This document shows positions 44,823 through 55,376 of a stretch of DNA of 64,000 nucleotides, piece after piece. A program made the translations under genes and the position numbers. The stretch covers positions 180,217 to 244,216 of the forward strand of contig JADKKE010000033.1 in assembly GCA_016720655.1 (NCBI GenBank). The letters are read 5' to 3'. The notes beneath the pieces are model-generated. The model was not told the DNA's origin. It worked only from the letters and a program-made list of their open reading frames with translations, and searched no databases. The DNA comes from Bacteroidota bacterium (GTDB lineage: Bacteria > Bacteroidota > Bacteroidia > AKYH767-A > 2013-40CM-41-45). The stretch's first letter is position 1. The number at the start of each line of letters is the position of its first letter.

Positions 44823-47800
44823 TGTATCTGAAAAATAACGACACTATCTATTGATATACAGGAATTGGTATCGGTTACTGTGACGGTATAAAGCACATTC
44901 GAATCGGGCGCAACAATTATCTCTTGAGTAGTTGCTCCACCCGGATTCCACGCATAAACGATTCCTCCGCTTGCTTGTAATGTATCCTGTTCTCCAAAGC
45001 ATAAAAACAGATCCGGGCCGGCATTCGCTATTGGCAATGGATGTACGGTGATTCGAGTTGTATCTTGTGCTTCACAACCATTGGTATCAATAACATGTAC
45101 GATGTAACTCGTACTTGTGTCCGGAGCAATGGCAATGTTCTGAGTCGTACCGGATCCAGGATTCCAGGAATACGTGAAGGGTCCTGATGAGGCGCGTAAG
45201 GTGTCACTTTCACCAAAACAAATTGCCCGGTCGGCACCGGAATTTACAAGAGGTAAATTGTGAACTGTGACATGCACAAGATCGGTATCCTGGCACCCGA
45301 ATGCATCGGTTACTTCAACAATATAATTTGTACTTGAACTTGGTTTGACAAGAAGAAACTGTGTCGTATCACCTGTAGGAATCCACGAATAATGAACACC
45401 TCCGGTCGCTCCAAGTGTGGTCGAATCGTTTAAACAGATTTCTGTATCCGGCCCGGCATTAGCAACAGGAAGCGGTTTTACATATACCCAAACACGATCT
45501 TCAGCAGAACAATTGTTGGTGTCGACAATAGACAATGTATACACTGTTGTGCTGAGCGGGTTCACGATTATCTGTTGTGTCGTTGCTCCTCCTGGATTCC
45601 ATGTATAACTGCTTCCGGCAGATGCATTCAGTGTTGCAGCGTCTCCAATACAAATTGTCTGATCAATTCCTGCAAATGCACTTGGAATTGAATTCACCTG
45701 AACACGAACAGTATCCCAGGAATGACATCCATTGGTATCGGTCGCCGTAATAATGTAATCTGTGGTGACTGAAGGATGAACAGAAATTTGCGAAGTAGTT
45801 GCCCCTCCCGGACTCCATGAATATGTTACCTGGCCAAATGCATTTGCTGAAATCGTGGTCGTGTCTCCCAGACAGATAACTCTGTTTGAACTCACATTCA
45901 GATTGGGCCCCCGACGCACAAAAACCGTAACCGTATCCGTATTCTGACAACCGTAAATATTGGTGGCGGTGAAAATATATGGCTGCGTACTTCCCGGATT
46001 CACAGTGATGGATGCAGTTGTTGCATTTCCCGGGAACCATGTGTGCGTCGCTCCGCCAATTCCTACCAGTGTTGCATAAGCTCCATTACAGATTGTTTGA
46101 TCCAAGCCGGCATTGGGAGCCGGCAATCCGGAAATCGTTACTGCGTGTGCAACAGAATCAATACAGCCATCAACATTTTGAACAACGAGTGAAACCATAT
46201 AATTACCGGCAGCGGCATAAACATGAGCCGGACTTTGAACCGGTGATGTTGCACCATCTCCAAAATACCATGTCCAGTCTATGATTGTACTGGGCGAGAC
46301 AGAGTGGTCAGTAAAATTCAACTGTGCATTTACACATGCATTGCTTGGAGTAAAAGTGGCAGTTGGATGGTTGAGAGAAAGGTGAAGTGTTTGAATTAGT
46401 GTGTCAATGCATCCTCCAGCTGTTTGAACAATCAGCCGAACTGGATAATTGCCGGCTGTTGCAAATGTATGCGCAGGGTTCTGCAAGAGAGAAGTACCTC
46501 CGTCGCCGAAATTCCAGGAATAAGAAGAGATCACACCTCCACTCACACTGGATAAATTAGTGAATTGAACATTCAGACTCGAACAAGAAAAATTGCTTGT
46601 AAAATTTGCAAGCGGCACTCCGGCCGCAGGATTCACCATTGCAGTATCCGAATTAAAACAAGATCCACCCGAAGCCGTTACAATATAAGTTCCGGGTCCG
46701 GTGGTTATCGATGACGTGGTTTGCCCTGTATTCCAGAGATAAGTATAAACTCCACTGCCACCGGAGGCGACGGCATTTAAAGTTGCAGTCGCATTGCAAC
46801 CAATTGTAAAATCAGGACCAGCGTCAACATCGAGTCCGCCTACAGTAATGCAATATGAATAAATCTGATTTCCGGCATACGGACAATTGTCATCAGTAAC
46901 GACAACTGTGAAACAATGTGGGTTCGGACTTATATCGGCCTGTGTAGGTGTCCAGCAAAAAGTCGCAGTCTCGCGATGACCGGGAAGTGTTGTCAGGATT
47001 CCACCGGGAATGGAATGATCCCAATCGATATAAGTATTCTGAACTGCATCACCATCACCTGAATTTATTGTGAAACAGGTTTGTGAACCGGCACATACGG
47101 TCATGGAAAAAACATTGGTTCCATTCATACCTGTAAGTGTTGGCAAAATATTGTTACAGGTAATCACAGTGACCTGTATGTCCCGTTCAACACTTCCGAT
47201 GAGGACGCCATTCCTGAATTCCTGAACAAGTACGGCCATTACAGTAACTTCCAGGCTTGTCGGAGTCATGCAAATATCACCCGTGAGCGGATTGAAACTA
47301 ACGGCAGGGTTAGATGAAAGTGGAGACGTTGCTGTAAAAGGAGGCAGGTAAGCGACAGAAAGTCCGGCAGAATCGTAGGGAGTAATCATTGAATAGGCAA
47401 GGGAGTCGCCATCCACATCAAAACCTCCGTGATTGTAACAAAACTGTTGCCCCATGCAAGCAAATGGAACCGGCTTGTTGGAAAAAACAGGTGAATTGTT
47501 GCAAGGTGTTATGGTGTTGTTCAACGTTGCATAAATATACATGAGCGTATTGCCCGGTACATCAATATTGGTGATCGCCCAGTTTCTGCAACACAAATTG
47601 AAACTAAAAGTCCAGTCAGCACACGGACCGGGAAGATTCACAATTCCTCTGTATACATATTCCTGAATTCCGGTGAACTGTCCGCCATTACATGTGGTGG
47701 TATCGTTTCGGCAGATCGGACTAATTTCCTGACCTGTGCCAGGAATCTGATAGATGGTCAGAGTGTCATCACCGAAACAGGAAGAATTAAAATGAATGAG

Positions 47801-47992
47801 TGCGGCAGTATCTGCTTCAACTCCGGCGCAATCGCGATAAAAAGAAAGAGTAATCTCATAACTGTTTCCACCCAAACAACGGTAAGTCAGATCGGATCCC
47901 ATAGAGTGACTGGCTTGCAACTTTTGGTGGCTTGCAAGCATCATCAGGAGGATGAGAAGAAAGGAAAAGTATTTAACCGGAATTCGGTTCAT
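44807..47992 (-). CDS. PKD/SprB giant with CHU_C gliding-motility C-terminus, first segment
   Basis: 1,061 open residues, which with the segment at 43350-44822 give about 1,547. It starts with a signal peptide (MNRIPVKYFSFLLILLMMLA ... ASHSMG) and an N-terminal domain of a Bacteroidota-specific type (SDLTYRCLGGNSYEITLSFY, CNDTTTCNGG-like, WTFSFNLCCRNWAITNI). Then come PKD domains (SYSWNFGDGGTSLLQNPAHT, DWTWYFGDGATSPVQSPAHV) and six tandem repeats of about 75 residues with AGxDxxICxGDxxTLxA, YSWxPGGATTQxIxVxP and YTVTVTDTNGC. The last complete repeat is followed by a break at about 44833: VVIFQIHCYLP-stop in this frame, VVIFSDTLLLAITSS in the other. It is probably an extracellular adhesin. Confidence 0.88.
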   Translation of the reverse strand: MNRIPVKYFSFLLILLMMLASHQKLQASHSMGSDLTYRCLGGNSYEITLSFYRDCAGVEADTAALIHFNSSCFGDDTLTIYQIPGTGQEISPICRNDTTTCNGGQFTGIQEYVYRGIVNLPGPCADWTFSFNLCCRNWAITNIDVPGNTLMYIYATLNNTITPCNNSPVFSNKPVPFACMGQQFCYNHGGFDVDGDSLAYSMITPYDSAGLSVAYLPPFTATSPLSSNPAVSFNPLTGDICMTPTSLEVTVMAVLVQEFRNGVLIGSVERDIQVTVITCNNILPTLTGMNGTNVFSMTVCAGSQTCFTINSGDGDAVQNTYIDWDHSIPGGILTTLPGHRETATFCWTPTQADISPNPHCFTVVVTDDNCPYAGNQIYSYCITVGGLDVDAGPDFTIGCNATATLNAVASGGSGVYTYLWNTGQTTSSITTGPGTYIVTASGGSCFNSDTAMVNPAAGVPLANFTSNFSCSSLNVQFTNLSSVSGGVISSYSWNFGDGGTSLLQNPAHTFATAGNYPVRLIVQTAGGCIDTLIQTLHLSLNHPTATFTPSNACVNAQLNFTDHSVSPSTIIDWTWYFGDGATSPVQSPAHVYAAAGNYMVSLVVQNVDGCIDSVAHAVTISGLPAPNAGLDQTICNGAYATLVGIGGATHTWFPGNATTASITVNPGSTQPYIFTATNIYGCQNTDTVTVFVRRGPNLNVSSNRVICLGDTTTISANAFGQVTYSWSPGGATTSQISVHPSVTTDYIITATDTNGCHSWDTVRVQVNSIPSAFAGIDQTICIGDAATLNASAGSSYTWNPGGATTQQIIVNPLSTTVYTLSIVDTNNCSAEDRVWVYVKPLPVANAGPDTEICLNDSTTLGATGGVHYSWIPTGDTTQFLLVKPSSSTNYIVEVTDAFGCQDTDLVHVTVHNLPLVNSGADRAICFGESDTLRASSGPFTYSWNPGSGTTQNIAIAPDTSTSYIVHVIDTNGCEAQDTTRITVHPLPIANAGPDLFLCFGEQDTLQASGGIVYAWNPGGATTQEIIVAPDSNVLYTVTVTDTNSCISIDSVVIFQIHCYLP

Positions 47993-48313
47993 TGTCGTTG
48001 GAAGGTGGAAAGGGGCATTAATTTACAAGAAATCAGCTTAATAACCGCGCAACTTAGGTCAATTTTCTGGTTGAAGAATGAATTAATAGGTAAAAACCCG
48101 CTTCTAATCGGTGTTTCATGGCTTTTTATTAAAATTAAGCAGAACCGGATTGAAATTTATTGGAAAAATCTTCTGCTTTTAATTTGAGCATTTGAAAATA
48201 ATAGGAGATTCCGTTTGGGACAAGCTATTCCACCATTACCTTGGCTCAGGGTTTTCGAAATACAAATCGATCCAATGAACCACATGAATATGGTTTTTTA
48301 AGCGTCTTATCAG
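47993..48313. other. Divergent intergenic region
   Basis: A 321-base gap between the CHU_C giant (minus strand) and a membrane protein gene (plus strand). It is AT-rich, and I found no TAnnTTTG match that I could support and no hairpin with a T-run. Confidence 0.45.
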
Positions 48314-49309
48314 GTGAATGAAATTAAATTGATAAAAAATAGTTTTCAAAAAGAATCTGCCATTCTGCTACTCTTGTTTTTTCCGGCAGCTATCTGGATT
48401 GCCATTAACGATCACGCACCGATGTTATGGAAAGTTACGCATCCATTCTCGGATGCTGTTTTCGGCGTAGTGAATCAGGAGTTTCCGGGGCCATTGGTGT
48501 ACAGAATTATGCTTCCGTATACAGTTAGTTTTTTACACGATTTGTTTCCAATGATTTCGTATATAAAATTTGATTTCGGAATTAAAGTAATGATATTGTT
48601 CGGGATACAATTTTCATTTTTCAGGTTTCTCCGTAATTTTTTCACTGGTGAACTGAGTCTATTAGGAGTATTGTGGCTTGATTTATTTATTGATTACTGT
48701 CTTTCATTTTTTCTCGGTTCCAACATTTTTGAGAGTGCTGACCTCATGAATATATTATTCATGAGCCTGGCGCTTCAGTTTCTGTATAAAAAAAAGCTGC
48801 CTTGGTTTTATCTCCTGCTTTTTATTGGAATGTTCAATCGGGAAACACTGTTGATATTGTTGGTGCCGGTGATGCTTGGGTATTTTCGTTCGGAATACAA
48901 GTTTAAGGTTGTTCTTTTCACAGTGCTTGCTCTTGTGATTCCATTTGTCGGGATTCGGTTGGCAATTCATCCTGCGAGTGGGCAACATTTCTTATTTGAC
49001 TTCATCAAACAAAATTTTCCATATCCTGGAAATTCTGAAAATTTATTTGCTTTGAAATCGCTCTTTCGTTTCGGAATCCTTCTGGGTCCGGTGATTATTC
49101 TGGCTGCGTATAAATTCAGAAAAAAGACTCCGTTTTTATTACGTACAGGAACGGCATTTATCTTATTGCTGCTGCTCCATTTTCTGGTAGGCCGTATCAT
49201 TGAGTCTCGTTTGTGGATGCCTGCATTTATTCTTCTCATTCCTCTGGCTCTGGAGACGATACGGACTATTTTTTCAGGCAAAGAAATTCCTGAACTTCGA
49301 AACGAATGA
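48314..49309 (+). CDS. Polytopic membrane protein of unknown function
   Basis: A 331-residue hydrophobic protein with about eight TM segments, for example AILLLLFFPAAIWIAI (about 17-32), FRFGILLGPVIILAAY and FILLLLLHFLVGRII near the C-terminus. The only in-frame start is the GTG at 48314. Visible signatures are PLVYRIMLPYTVSFLHDLFP, GMFNRETLLILLVPV (the 'NRET' loop often seen in wzy- or GT-C-like polytopic proteins) and a terminal IIESRLWMPAFILLIPLA. These hints resemble a membrane enzyme of polysaccharide assembly or a GT-C glycosyltransferase, but no diagnostic domain is recognised. It converges with the helical-repeat gene, seven bases apart. Confidence 0.7.
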   Translation: MNEIKLIKNSFQKESAILLLLFFPAAIWIAINDHAPMLWKVTHPFSDAVFGVVNQEFPGPLVYRIMLPYTVSFLHDLFPMISYIKFDFGIKVMILFGIQFSFFRFLRNFFTGELSLLGVLWLDLFIDYCLSFFLGSNIFESADLMNILFMSLALQFLYKKKLPWFYLLLFIGMFNRETLLILLVPVMLGYFRSEYKFKVVLFTVLALVIPFVGIRLAIHPASGQHFLFDFIKQNFPYPGNSENLFALKSLFRFGILLGPVIILAAYKFRKKTPFLLRTGTAFILLLLLHFLVGRIIESRLWMPAFILLIPLALETIRTIFSGKEIPELRNE

Positions 49310-49316
49310 AATTAAC

Positions 49317-50720
49317 TTAGTTGCCGGTAACTCCATAAATCTGGTCGAGTAGCCAGTTTTTGTCTGAAATATTCTGGTGTGAAATAATTTCGTTTTTTAC
49401 GGCATTCAGTTTTGTTGTGCTTGTTCCCGCACGAAAGATTTTTAACGTGTAGCGGATAAAATTCAAATAGATTTCCTTTTGGTAAGCAGAGACCAGTTTA
49501 TTCCGGCGAATAAATATTTTGAATGCTGAAATATGGTGCAACATCGTTTCTACATCATCCAATTCAAAATATACCTTCAGCAAAATTGAACGAGCATCCA
49601 ATTGATAATAGAGATCGGTAAATTCTACTGCCTGAAGAAGTTTTAACGTTTGCCTGAAATTTTTATGATAATAGGAAAGCATCGCCGAATTGTAGGTGAG
49701 CGCGTTCGCGCGTTCATCAATAGGCAGAAAATTAAGATATTTTCGAATAAATTCCCTCACCCATTTTTCTTCCTGCAAACGCAAACCAAGTGTTACAATA
49801 TTCTTGTATTCCCATGGTGAGAAATCACCGTGATTCATTATTCTTTTGTTCGAAAGTATTGTTTTGTACAATTCAAATAGAATTTTTCTGTAGCCATCAT
49901 TTCCTGTATTGATCATACGGATACAGAAATTCTTTACATATTGATAGGTGTTATTGAGATCCGGAATCGGGAATTTTGTATTGGACAGATTAATGAGTTT
50001 CACAACACGCAGAAAATAATCTTCACTTTCTTTTTCCGGGCTTGTGAGCATCATCAGTATCCCATAGTAGACTTCAATAAGTGGCGACTGAAAAAAATTA
50101 TTCCTTACGATGAGCTCACAAATATCCTCGATGAGCAGCATATCAGTTTCTGTATTGAACACATTTCGAAGATTAATGAGCTCACATTGCAACTGAAGTT
50201 TTCTCAGAAAATAAAAATGATCAAGGTTGCTAAGGATGCTCAGGTAATCGGCTTGTCGCACACGCGTTGCTGAATATTGATGGTCAAGCTCTGCGCTCTG
50301 GTATTGGTACAGATAGAATGAAACACTTTCAAGAGGATCCAGTTGCCGGAAACGGAATTTTGCAAATGCATGAGCCTTCACAGCGTTCCTTTCCGCTAGT
50401 GATCTTCTTAATTGCAGCAAGTATTGATGCTGATCTTTTTCGAATTCACGAAGGGCAAGAAAATTTTCGATATGCCCTGACAAATAGGAAAAAAGATAGC
50501 GCACTTGCTTATCATCATACCGTTTGCCGGGGAACAGGGATTTGTAAAGACTCTTTTTATCAATGGTTTTAGTTTGTGGAGTGTCTTTGCTGAGCAACTC
50601 AAACAACTGCACTACCTTTGGGTTTGATATATATATAGGAGAAGCCAGATAGGCTTCAAAAGCTGCCGTTTCAGTGTGCTTCAGAATACCCAACAATTCC
50701 TGTACCTTGATGGTCCGCAT
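49317..50720 (-). CDS. Helical-repeat protein of unknown function, Bacteroidota-specific
   Basis: A 467-residue, highly helical protein without signal peptide or TM helix. It starts with the pattern FEAYLASPIYISNPKVVQLF ('F..YL.SP....N..V..LF'), which occurs in many Bacteroidota proteins of unknown function that accompany T9SS cargo genes. Repeated helix pairs follow (YLLQLRRSLAERNAVKAHAF, LSNLDHFYFLRKLQLQCELI), consistent with TPR-like solenoids. No catalytic motif is visible, and scaffolding is a possibility. It is encoded divergently from a giant T9SS protein gene 204 bases away, in line with the usual neighbourhood. No function is claimed. Confidence 0.7.
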   Translation of the reverse strand: MRTIKVQELLGILKHTETAAFEAYLASPIYISNPKVVQLFELLSKDTPQTKTIDKKSLYKSLFPGKRYDDKQVRYLFSYLSGHIENFLALREFEKDQHQYLLQLRRSLAERNAVKAHAFAKFRFRQLDPLESVSFYLYQYQSAELDHQYSATRVRQADYLSILSNLDHFYFLRKLQLQCELINLRNVFNTETDMLLIEDICELIVRNNFFQSPLIEVYYGILMMLTSPEKESEDYFLRVVKLINLSNTKFPIPDLNNTYQYVKNFCIRMINTGNDGYRKILFELYKTILSNKRIMNHGDFSPWEYKNIVTLGLRLQEEKWVREFIRKYLNFLPIDERANALTYNSAMLSYYHKNFRQTLKLLQAVEFTDLYYQLDARSILLKVYFELDDVETMLHHISAFKIFIRRNKLVSAYQKEIYLNFIRYTLKIFRAGTSTTKLNAVKNEIISHQNISDKNWLLDQIYGVTGN

Positions 50721-50924
50721 GGCTGAATTGATAATTTCTTCAAAGATAAAAAAATCATCTTGCTGACAAATGCCTATAAATAGTTAAAATATTTCGAATA
50801 TTAAGGAGTAAATGTGTTAATTACATTGAAAACAAGTGCTGACAAACTTCATAATTTGTATTTTTATTCTGAGCTTACCCGCTCTATGTTTGTAGCGTGA
50901 AATTGTATCCACAATTTTGTACTA

Positions 50925-53900
50925 ATGCAGAAGACTATGAAAACGATCTCCAGATTTTACCTCCGGCTTTTGGCCATATTATTTCTTCTCCCATTGATCA
51001 GCAATGCCGCAGACTATTATTGGGTTGGTGGCTCTGGTAACTGGAGCGATTATTCCAATCACTGGGCAACAAGCAGTGGAGGAAGTGTATTCCATGCGGG
51101 TATTCCAACTCTCAATGATGATGTCATCGTTGATAATCTTTCTTTTTCCGCGCCGGGTCAAACTCTTCTGCTGGACTCTACTTTTTACTATTGTAAAAGT
51201 ATGACCTGGTCCGGCATTCAGTTTAATCCTGAACTTCAAGGAAACGGAGCAACCCTCTATGTTTACGGATCACTCACACTTGATCCGGCAATGGTATTCA
51301 GCAATACCTTGCTGGTATTTCGTGGAACAGGTGCCGGGAATACGTTCAGTCCCGGAAATCAGACTTTTTACCATATCACATTCGACAGCTTTGGTGAATA
51401 CAGTCTGAGCGATGCATTGCACAGCAATCAGGATATTCGGCTTCAGTCAGGAGCAAGCCTGGATGCAAATGGTTACGACATTACCTGTCGTTCCATTTTT
51501 TCCGATAATGGAACAAACATAACCCTCGGCGATATTGATATTAATCTCGATGGTGTTTGGAATGACGCTCAAACATCACGAACGGTTCAGCTGAACGGAA
51601 ATGTCGTGAATAGTGCATCCACAAATTTATTCTTCCACTGCAACATTGGTTTTGTGAATGCTATTGTTAATCCTATTGTTGTTGATTCGATCTCATTCTC
51701 GAATACCGGTTCGGTTCATGGTACCACGGCCAATTATCTTTCGGTTGCGGCGGTTTCAAATCTGAACACGTGTACGATCGGCAAAGCTTTATTTGGAGCT
51801 TCGGATGCATATCTCACCGATTGTACATTTGATACTTTGCAAGGACATTCCTTTGTGTTTAGCGGTGATGCTACTGTAATTACAGTCAATAGTCTTTTCG
51901 ATTTACAATCCGACTGCAACAATCTTGCATCACTAAAAAGTTTCAACTCTCCTTCCGGATATACGGAACTAAACATTCCTTCCGGAACTGTAAGTATTGA
52001 CTGGGTAAATCTTGAAGCCATTCACGCAATCGGAGGAGCTACATTTGTTGCAAACAATGTCATCGATCTTGGAAATAATACCGGTTGGTCCATTACACCG
52101 ATCACCCCACGCGACTTGTATTGGGTGGGCGGAAGTGGCAACTGGAACGACGGAGCACATTGGTCACTAACAAGCGGTGGCAGCAGTGCCGGATGCAAAC
52201 CAACATTGCTCGACAATGCATTTTTTGATGCCAATTCATTCTTAGGCAATGACACTGTTACATCAGATCAATACGAAGTTGAAGTCAACTCCCTCAGTGT
52301 TTCTGGATTGACAAGCAACCCGATGTTCCTGGGATCAATTCTATCTGTGTATGGTTCCCTTACACTTGATCCGCAATTGCGTTGGCAAATGATGAGTGTG
52401 CATCTGAAAGGAAATGTTCCTCTGCAAACGATTACAACAAATGGACTTGCTTTGAATTATGTCGAAGTACTTTCAGGTTCAAGCTATCAATTGCAGGATG
52501 ATCTTTATTGTGAAGAATTTTATCTGATAACAGGAGAATTGAATCTGAATGGAAAACGTCTGGATGCAACCATAGTGAATACTTATACGGGAACTACATT
52601 GGATGCGTTTAATTCTACAATTTCCGGAAAAGAAATAACATTAAGTAGTGTAGTGAACGGTTCAAATTCGACTTCCTTAATACTTGACCGGCCAGCCTCT
52701 GTACTGTTAAGTCCTGGAAATTTTTACAGTGTACTCTTTCAGGAAGATGGAGTATTAACTTCTGATCTGACTGCACATTATTTAACGGCAAATTCAAATC
52801 TTGAAGTGAACGATACTGTTTATGTTGTTGTTGCGGATTTGCACAAGAATACTCATTGGAAATCAACAGGTGTAATCGATTCATTGTTGTTGAATAATGG
52901 AGGATACAATCTCACACTTGATCCGGGAGTTTTTCTCAATATCAATGCGACAATTATCAGCAATGGAGATTGTAATCATTTGGTCGGCATAAATTCTTCT
53001 GTCTATGGACAACAAGCAAACATCGGAATTGCAAGCGGACCCCTTACCATTGATTATGTTCAGGTCAGTAATATTATTGCAAATTCCACGATTACGGCAA
53101 ACAACAGTATCGATGCCGGAAATAATTTAGGATGGACAATCAATTCACCTGCATCCAGAAATCTTTTTTGGATCGGTGGAAGTGGAAACTGGAGCGATGC
53201 TGCACATTGGTCTCTCAGTAGCGGAGGATCAGCAGCTTCCTGCATTCCCTCTGCTGTGGACAATGTGGTCGTGGATTCAAATTCAGGACTCGCATCCGGT
53301 ACGATGACAGTTGATTTATCAAATGCAGCTGTGCACAATATTGATCTCAGTAATGCGGGTCCGGGAATTGTATTGACCGGAGAAAATTTGCAGGTCATGG
53401 GCTCGATGTCTCTTGCTTCCGGAATGGATTGGCAACTGACAACCTTAACACTGAGTCCGCAATCGGGTACGAGTCAAATCACAAGTTCGGGTACTCGTTT
53501 CTTTGATGTTGTTGTGAATGGAACCGGAACGATTTCTCTTAATGATGAATGGTATGGAAGAACACTCGACATTCAGAGTGGATCTTTCGATATGAATGGA
53601 CAGGATCTGAGCACTTCTGTGATCACTAGTGCTACGGGAACTAATTTTATCAGCGGTGCTGTGACGATTACTGTTGCAAACTTTTATCTCCAGGGCTCAA
53701 TTTCAAATTCATCGTCGACTGATTTTATTTGCAAACATTTACCGGTACCCTACAATGTGAACAATTTATTTTTATTCCGCACTTCTGGAACTTACCGGGA
53801 CATCACAGTTATGGAATCGGGTCTTTCTTTTCTGAATACAGATGTGAATTGTCGTGTGATCACTGCGTACGGGGATTTTTCCTATGCCGGTTATGCGAGT

Positions 53901-55247
53901 GTTGATACAGTTCAGAAAATGGTAGCATTCGGTAATCTTACGACAGGCTCTCTTGTGATCGACACACTTTTCCTGAACAATCCGGGCAAAACAACAAATA
54001 TGGTAAGTAGTTTGACCATCGGCAGCGAGCTGATTGCAAACGGAACACCTGCTTTTCCAATTCTCCTGCAGGGAAGTACTTTTGCAGTACTCAATAAAGC
54101 ATCCGGACAAGTTTGTCTGAGCGATGTCCTTGTTAGCAATGTAACAACAGGCGGCGGTGCACAGTTTTATGCGGGCCAGGGTTGTGTAGATCTTGGCGGA
54201 AACACAGGCTGGCAATTTATTCCTTGCACAGTGACCTCGGATGTTTGGCCCGGCGATGCAAACTATGATCTAATTTGTGACAATGTTGACATCCTTAATA
54301 TTGGTGTTGCATTTAATGAATCAGGTCCGCTGCGTACAGGGGCATCAACTTCATGGGTCGCACAACCGGCAAATGATTTTGGCACATGGTTCAGCAATGC
54401 AGTGAATATGAAACATGCCGATTGCGACGGAGATGGAACGGTGAACTATGCAGATACATTGGCTGTGAATCAGAATTACAGTTTGAACCATCCTGCACGA
54501 CTTGCCAATGTTCCGAATCACATCGACTCCTCTTTACCTCCTTTGACCTTGGTGGCATCTCCGGATACTGTGGCCCCCTCCGCTACGGTATTCGTTGATG
54601 TCCAGCTTGGAACATCACTATTGCCAGTTGATAGTTTGTATGGAATAGCATTCAGCGTTCATTATGATCCGGCCATCATTGATGCAAATTCCTTGCATGC
54701 AGATTTTGCTGGCTCATGGCTGGGTACAGTCGGAACAGATATGATCGGGTTTGTTCGAAATAATCCTGCAGAAGGCCGTGTGGATTTCACGCTTTGCAGA
54801 ACAGATCATACTAATATTTATGGCGGCAATGGACATTTGGTATTGTTTGATGTTGTAGTTGTTGATAATATTTCAACGCTAAGCGATGCCTTGTTTAGTT
54901 TATCCAATGTCACAGCAATAACCTATACACAGTTCAATCTTGCTATTGGACGAATGAACGACACCATTACTGTTGATCCACTACTGGGTATTCACAAACC
55001 TGTTGATCTCGCATCAAACTTCTTCGTTTTCCCGAATCCGGCTAAAGATAAAGTAACGATTGTGTCGCACGATGTACAATTGAAATCTATCCTCGTCTAT
55101 GATATGCAAGGCCGGATAGTACAGAGTGTAAATCCGGGATTTAACGAAGCGACAATCAACCTGATTAATTTATCCTCCGGCGTATATGAAATGCGTTGCA
55201 TCACCGACAAAGGAGATTATCACTCCCGCCTTCAAATAACCCGGTAA
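50925..55247 (+). CDS. T9SS type A protein with WVGGSGNW repeats, dockerin-like and cohesin-like domains
   Basis: A 1,440-residue protein with a signal peptide (about 1-28, ending SNAA). ATGs at 50925 and 50937 are both possible starts. Three long repeats of about 360 residues start with YYWVGGSGNWSDYSNHWAT, YWVGGSGNWNDGAHWSLTSG and FWIGGSGNWSDAAHWSLSSG, and each is a beta-helix-like stretch. They are followed by a dockerin-like segment at about residue 1105-1190 (GDANYDLICDNVDILNIG and DCDGDGTVNYADTLAVNQNY, two calcium-loop-like motifs) and a cohesin-like domain (TVAPSATVFVDVQLGT ... FSVHYDPAIID). The protein ends in a T9SS type A sorting domain (FVFPNPAKDKVTIVS ... LSSGVYEMRCITD). It may be a cell-surface glycan-binding protein; the substrate is unknown. 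Confidence 0.88.
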   Translation: MQKTMKTISRFYLRLLAILFLLPLISNAADYYWVGGSGNWSDYSNHWATSSGGSVFHAGIPTLNDDVIVDNLSFSAPGQTLLLDSTFYYCKSMTWSGIQFNPELQGNGATLYVYGSLTLDPAMVFSNTLLVFRGTGAGNTFSPGNQTFYHITFDSFGEYSLSDALHSNQDIRLQSGASLDANGYDITCRSIFSDNGTNITLGDIDINLDGVWNDAQTSRTVQLNGNVVNSASTNLFFHCNIGFVNAIVNPIVVDSISFSNTGSVHGTTANYLSVAAVSNLNTCTIGKALFGASDAYLTDCTFDTLQGHSFVFSGDATVITVNSLFDLQSDCNNLASLKSFNSPSGYTELNIPSGTVSIDWVNLEAIHAIGGATFVANNVIDLGNNTGWSITPITPRDLYWVGGSGNWNDGAHWSLTSGGSSAGCKPTLLDNAFFDANSFLGNDTVTSDQYEVEVNSLSVSGLTSNPMFLGSILSVYGSLTLDPQLRWQMMSVHLKGNVPLQTITTNGLALNYVEVLSGSSYQLQDDLYCEEFYLITGELNLNGKRLDATIVNTYTGTTLDAFNSTISGKEITLSSVVNGSNSTSLILDRPASVLLSPGNFYSVLFQEDGVLTSDLTAHYLTANSNLEVNDTVYVVVADLHKNTHWKSTGVIDSLLLNNGGYNLTLDPGVFLNINATIISNGDCNHLVGINSSVYGQQANIGIASGPLTIDYVQVSNIIANSTITANNSIDAGNNLGWTINSPASRNLFWIGGSGNWSDAAHWSLSSGGSAASCIPSAVDNVVVDSNSGLASGTMTVDLSNAAVHNIDLSNAGPGIVLTGENLQVMGSMSLASGMDWQLTTLTLSPQSGTSQITSSGTRFFDVVVNGTGTISLNDEWYGRTLDIQSGSFDMNGQDLSTSVITSATGTNFISGAVTITVANFYLQGSISNSSSTDFICKHLPVPYNVNNLFLFRTSGTYRDITVMESGLSFLNTDVNCRVITAYGDFSYAGYASVDTVQKMVAFGNLTTGSLVIDTLFLNNPGKTTNMVSSLTIGSELIANGTPAFPILLQGSTFAVLNKASGQVCLSDVLVSNVTTGGGAQFYAGQGCVDLGGNTGWQFIPCTVTSDVWPGDANYDLICDNVDILNIGVAFNESGPLRTGASTSWVAQPANDFGTWFSNAVNMKHADCDGDGTVNYADTLAVNQNYSLNHPARLANVPNHIDSSLPPLTLVASPDTVAPSATVFVDVQLGTSLLPVDSLYGIAFSVHYDPAIIDANSLHADFAGSWLGTVGTDMIGFVRNNPAEGRVDFTLCRTDHTNIYGGNGHLVLFDVVVVDNISTLSDALFSLSNVTAITYTQFNLAIGRMNDTITVDPLLGIHKPVDLASNFFVFPNPAKDKVTIVSHDVQLKSILVYDMQGRIVQSVNPGFNEATINLINLSSGVYEMRCITDKGDYHSRLQITR

Positions 55248-55262
55248 ACATTTTACCAAATA

Positions 55263-55303
55263 AAAAAAAGCGAGCCGTACCCACAAGTACAGCTCGCTTT
55301 TTT
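55263..55303 (+). terminator. Rho-independent terminator after the WVGGSGNW protein
   Basis: A stem with GCGAGC pairing GCTCGC and inner CGTAC pairing GTAC, loop CCACAA, flanked by A-run and T-run. It starts 16 bases after the stop codon. The A/T flanks also allow termination from the right-hand side. Confidence 0.9.
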
Positions 55304-55376
55304 ATGTTCAATTAATCTGATGTGAGGCTGAACCTACAATCTACAATCATCAATCAAAAATCTACAATCCTCCGGC

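Noticed and set aside
47792..48187. Plus-strand frame overlapping the start of the PKD giant
   Set aside because: It is antisense to the signal peptide and N-terminal domain of a well-supported gene.
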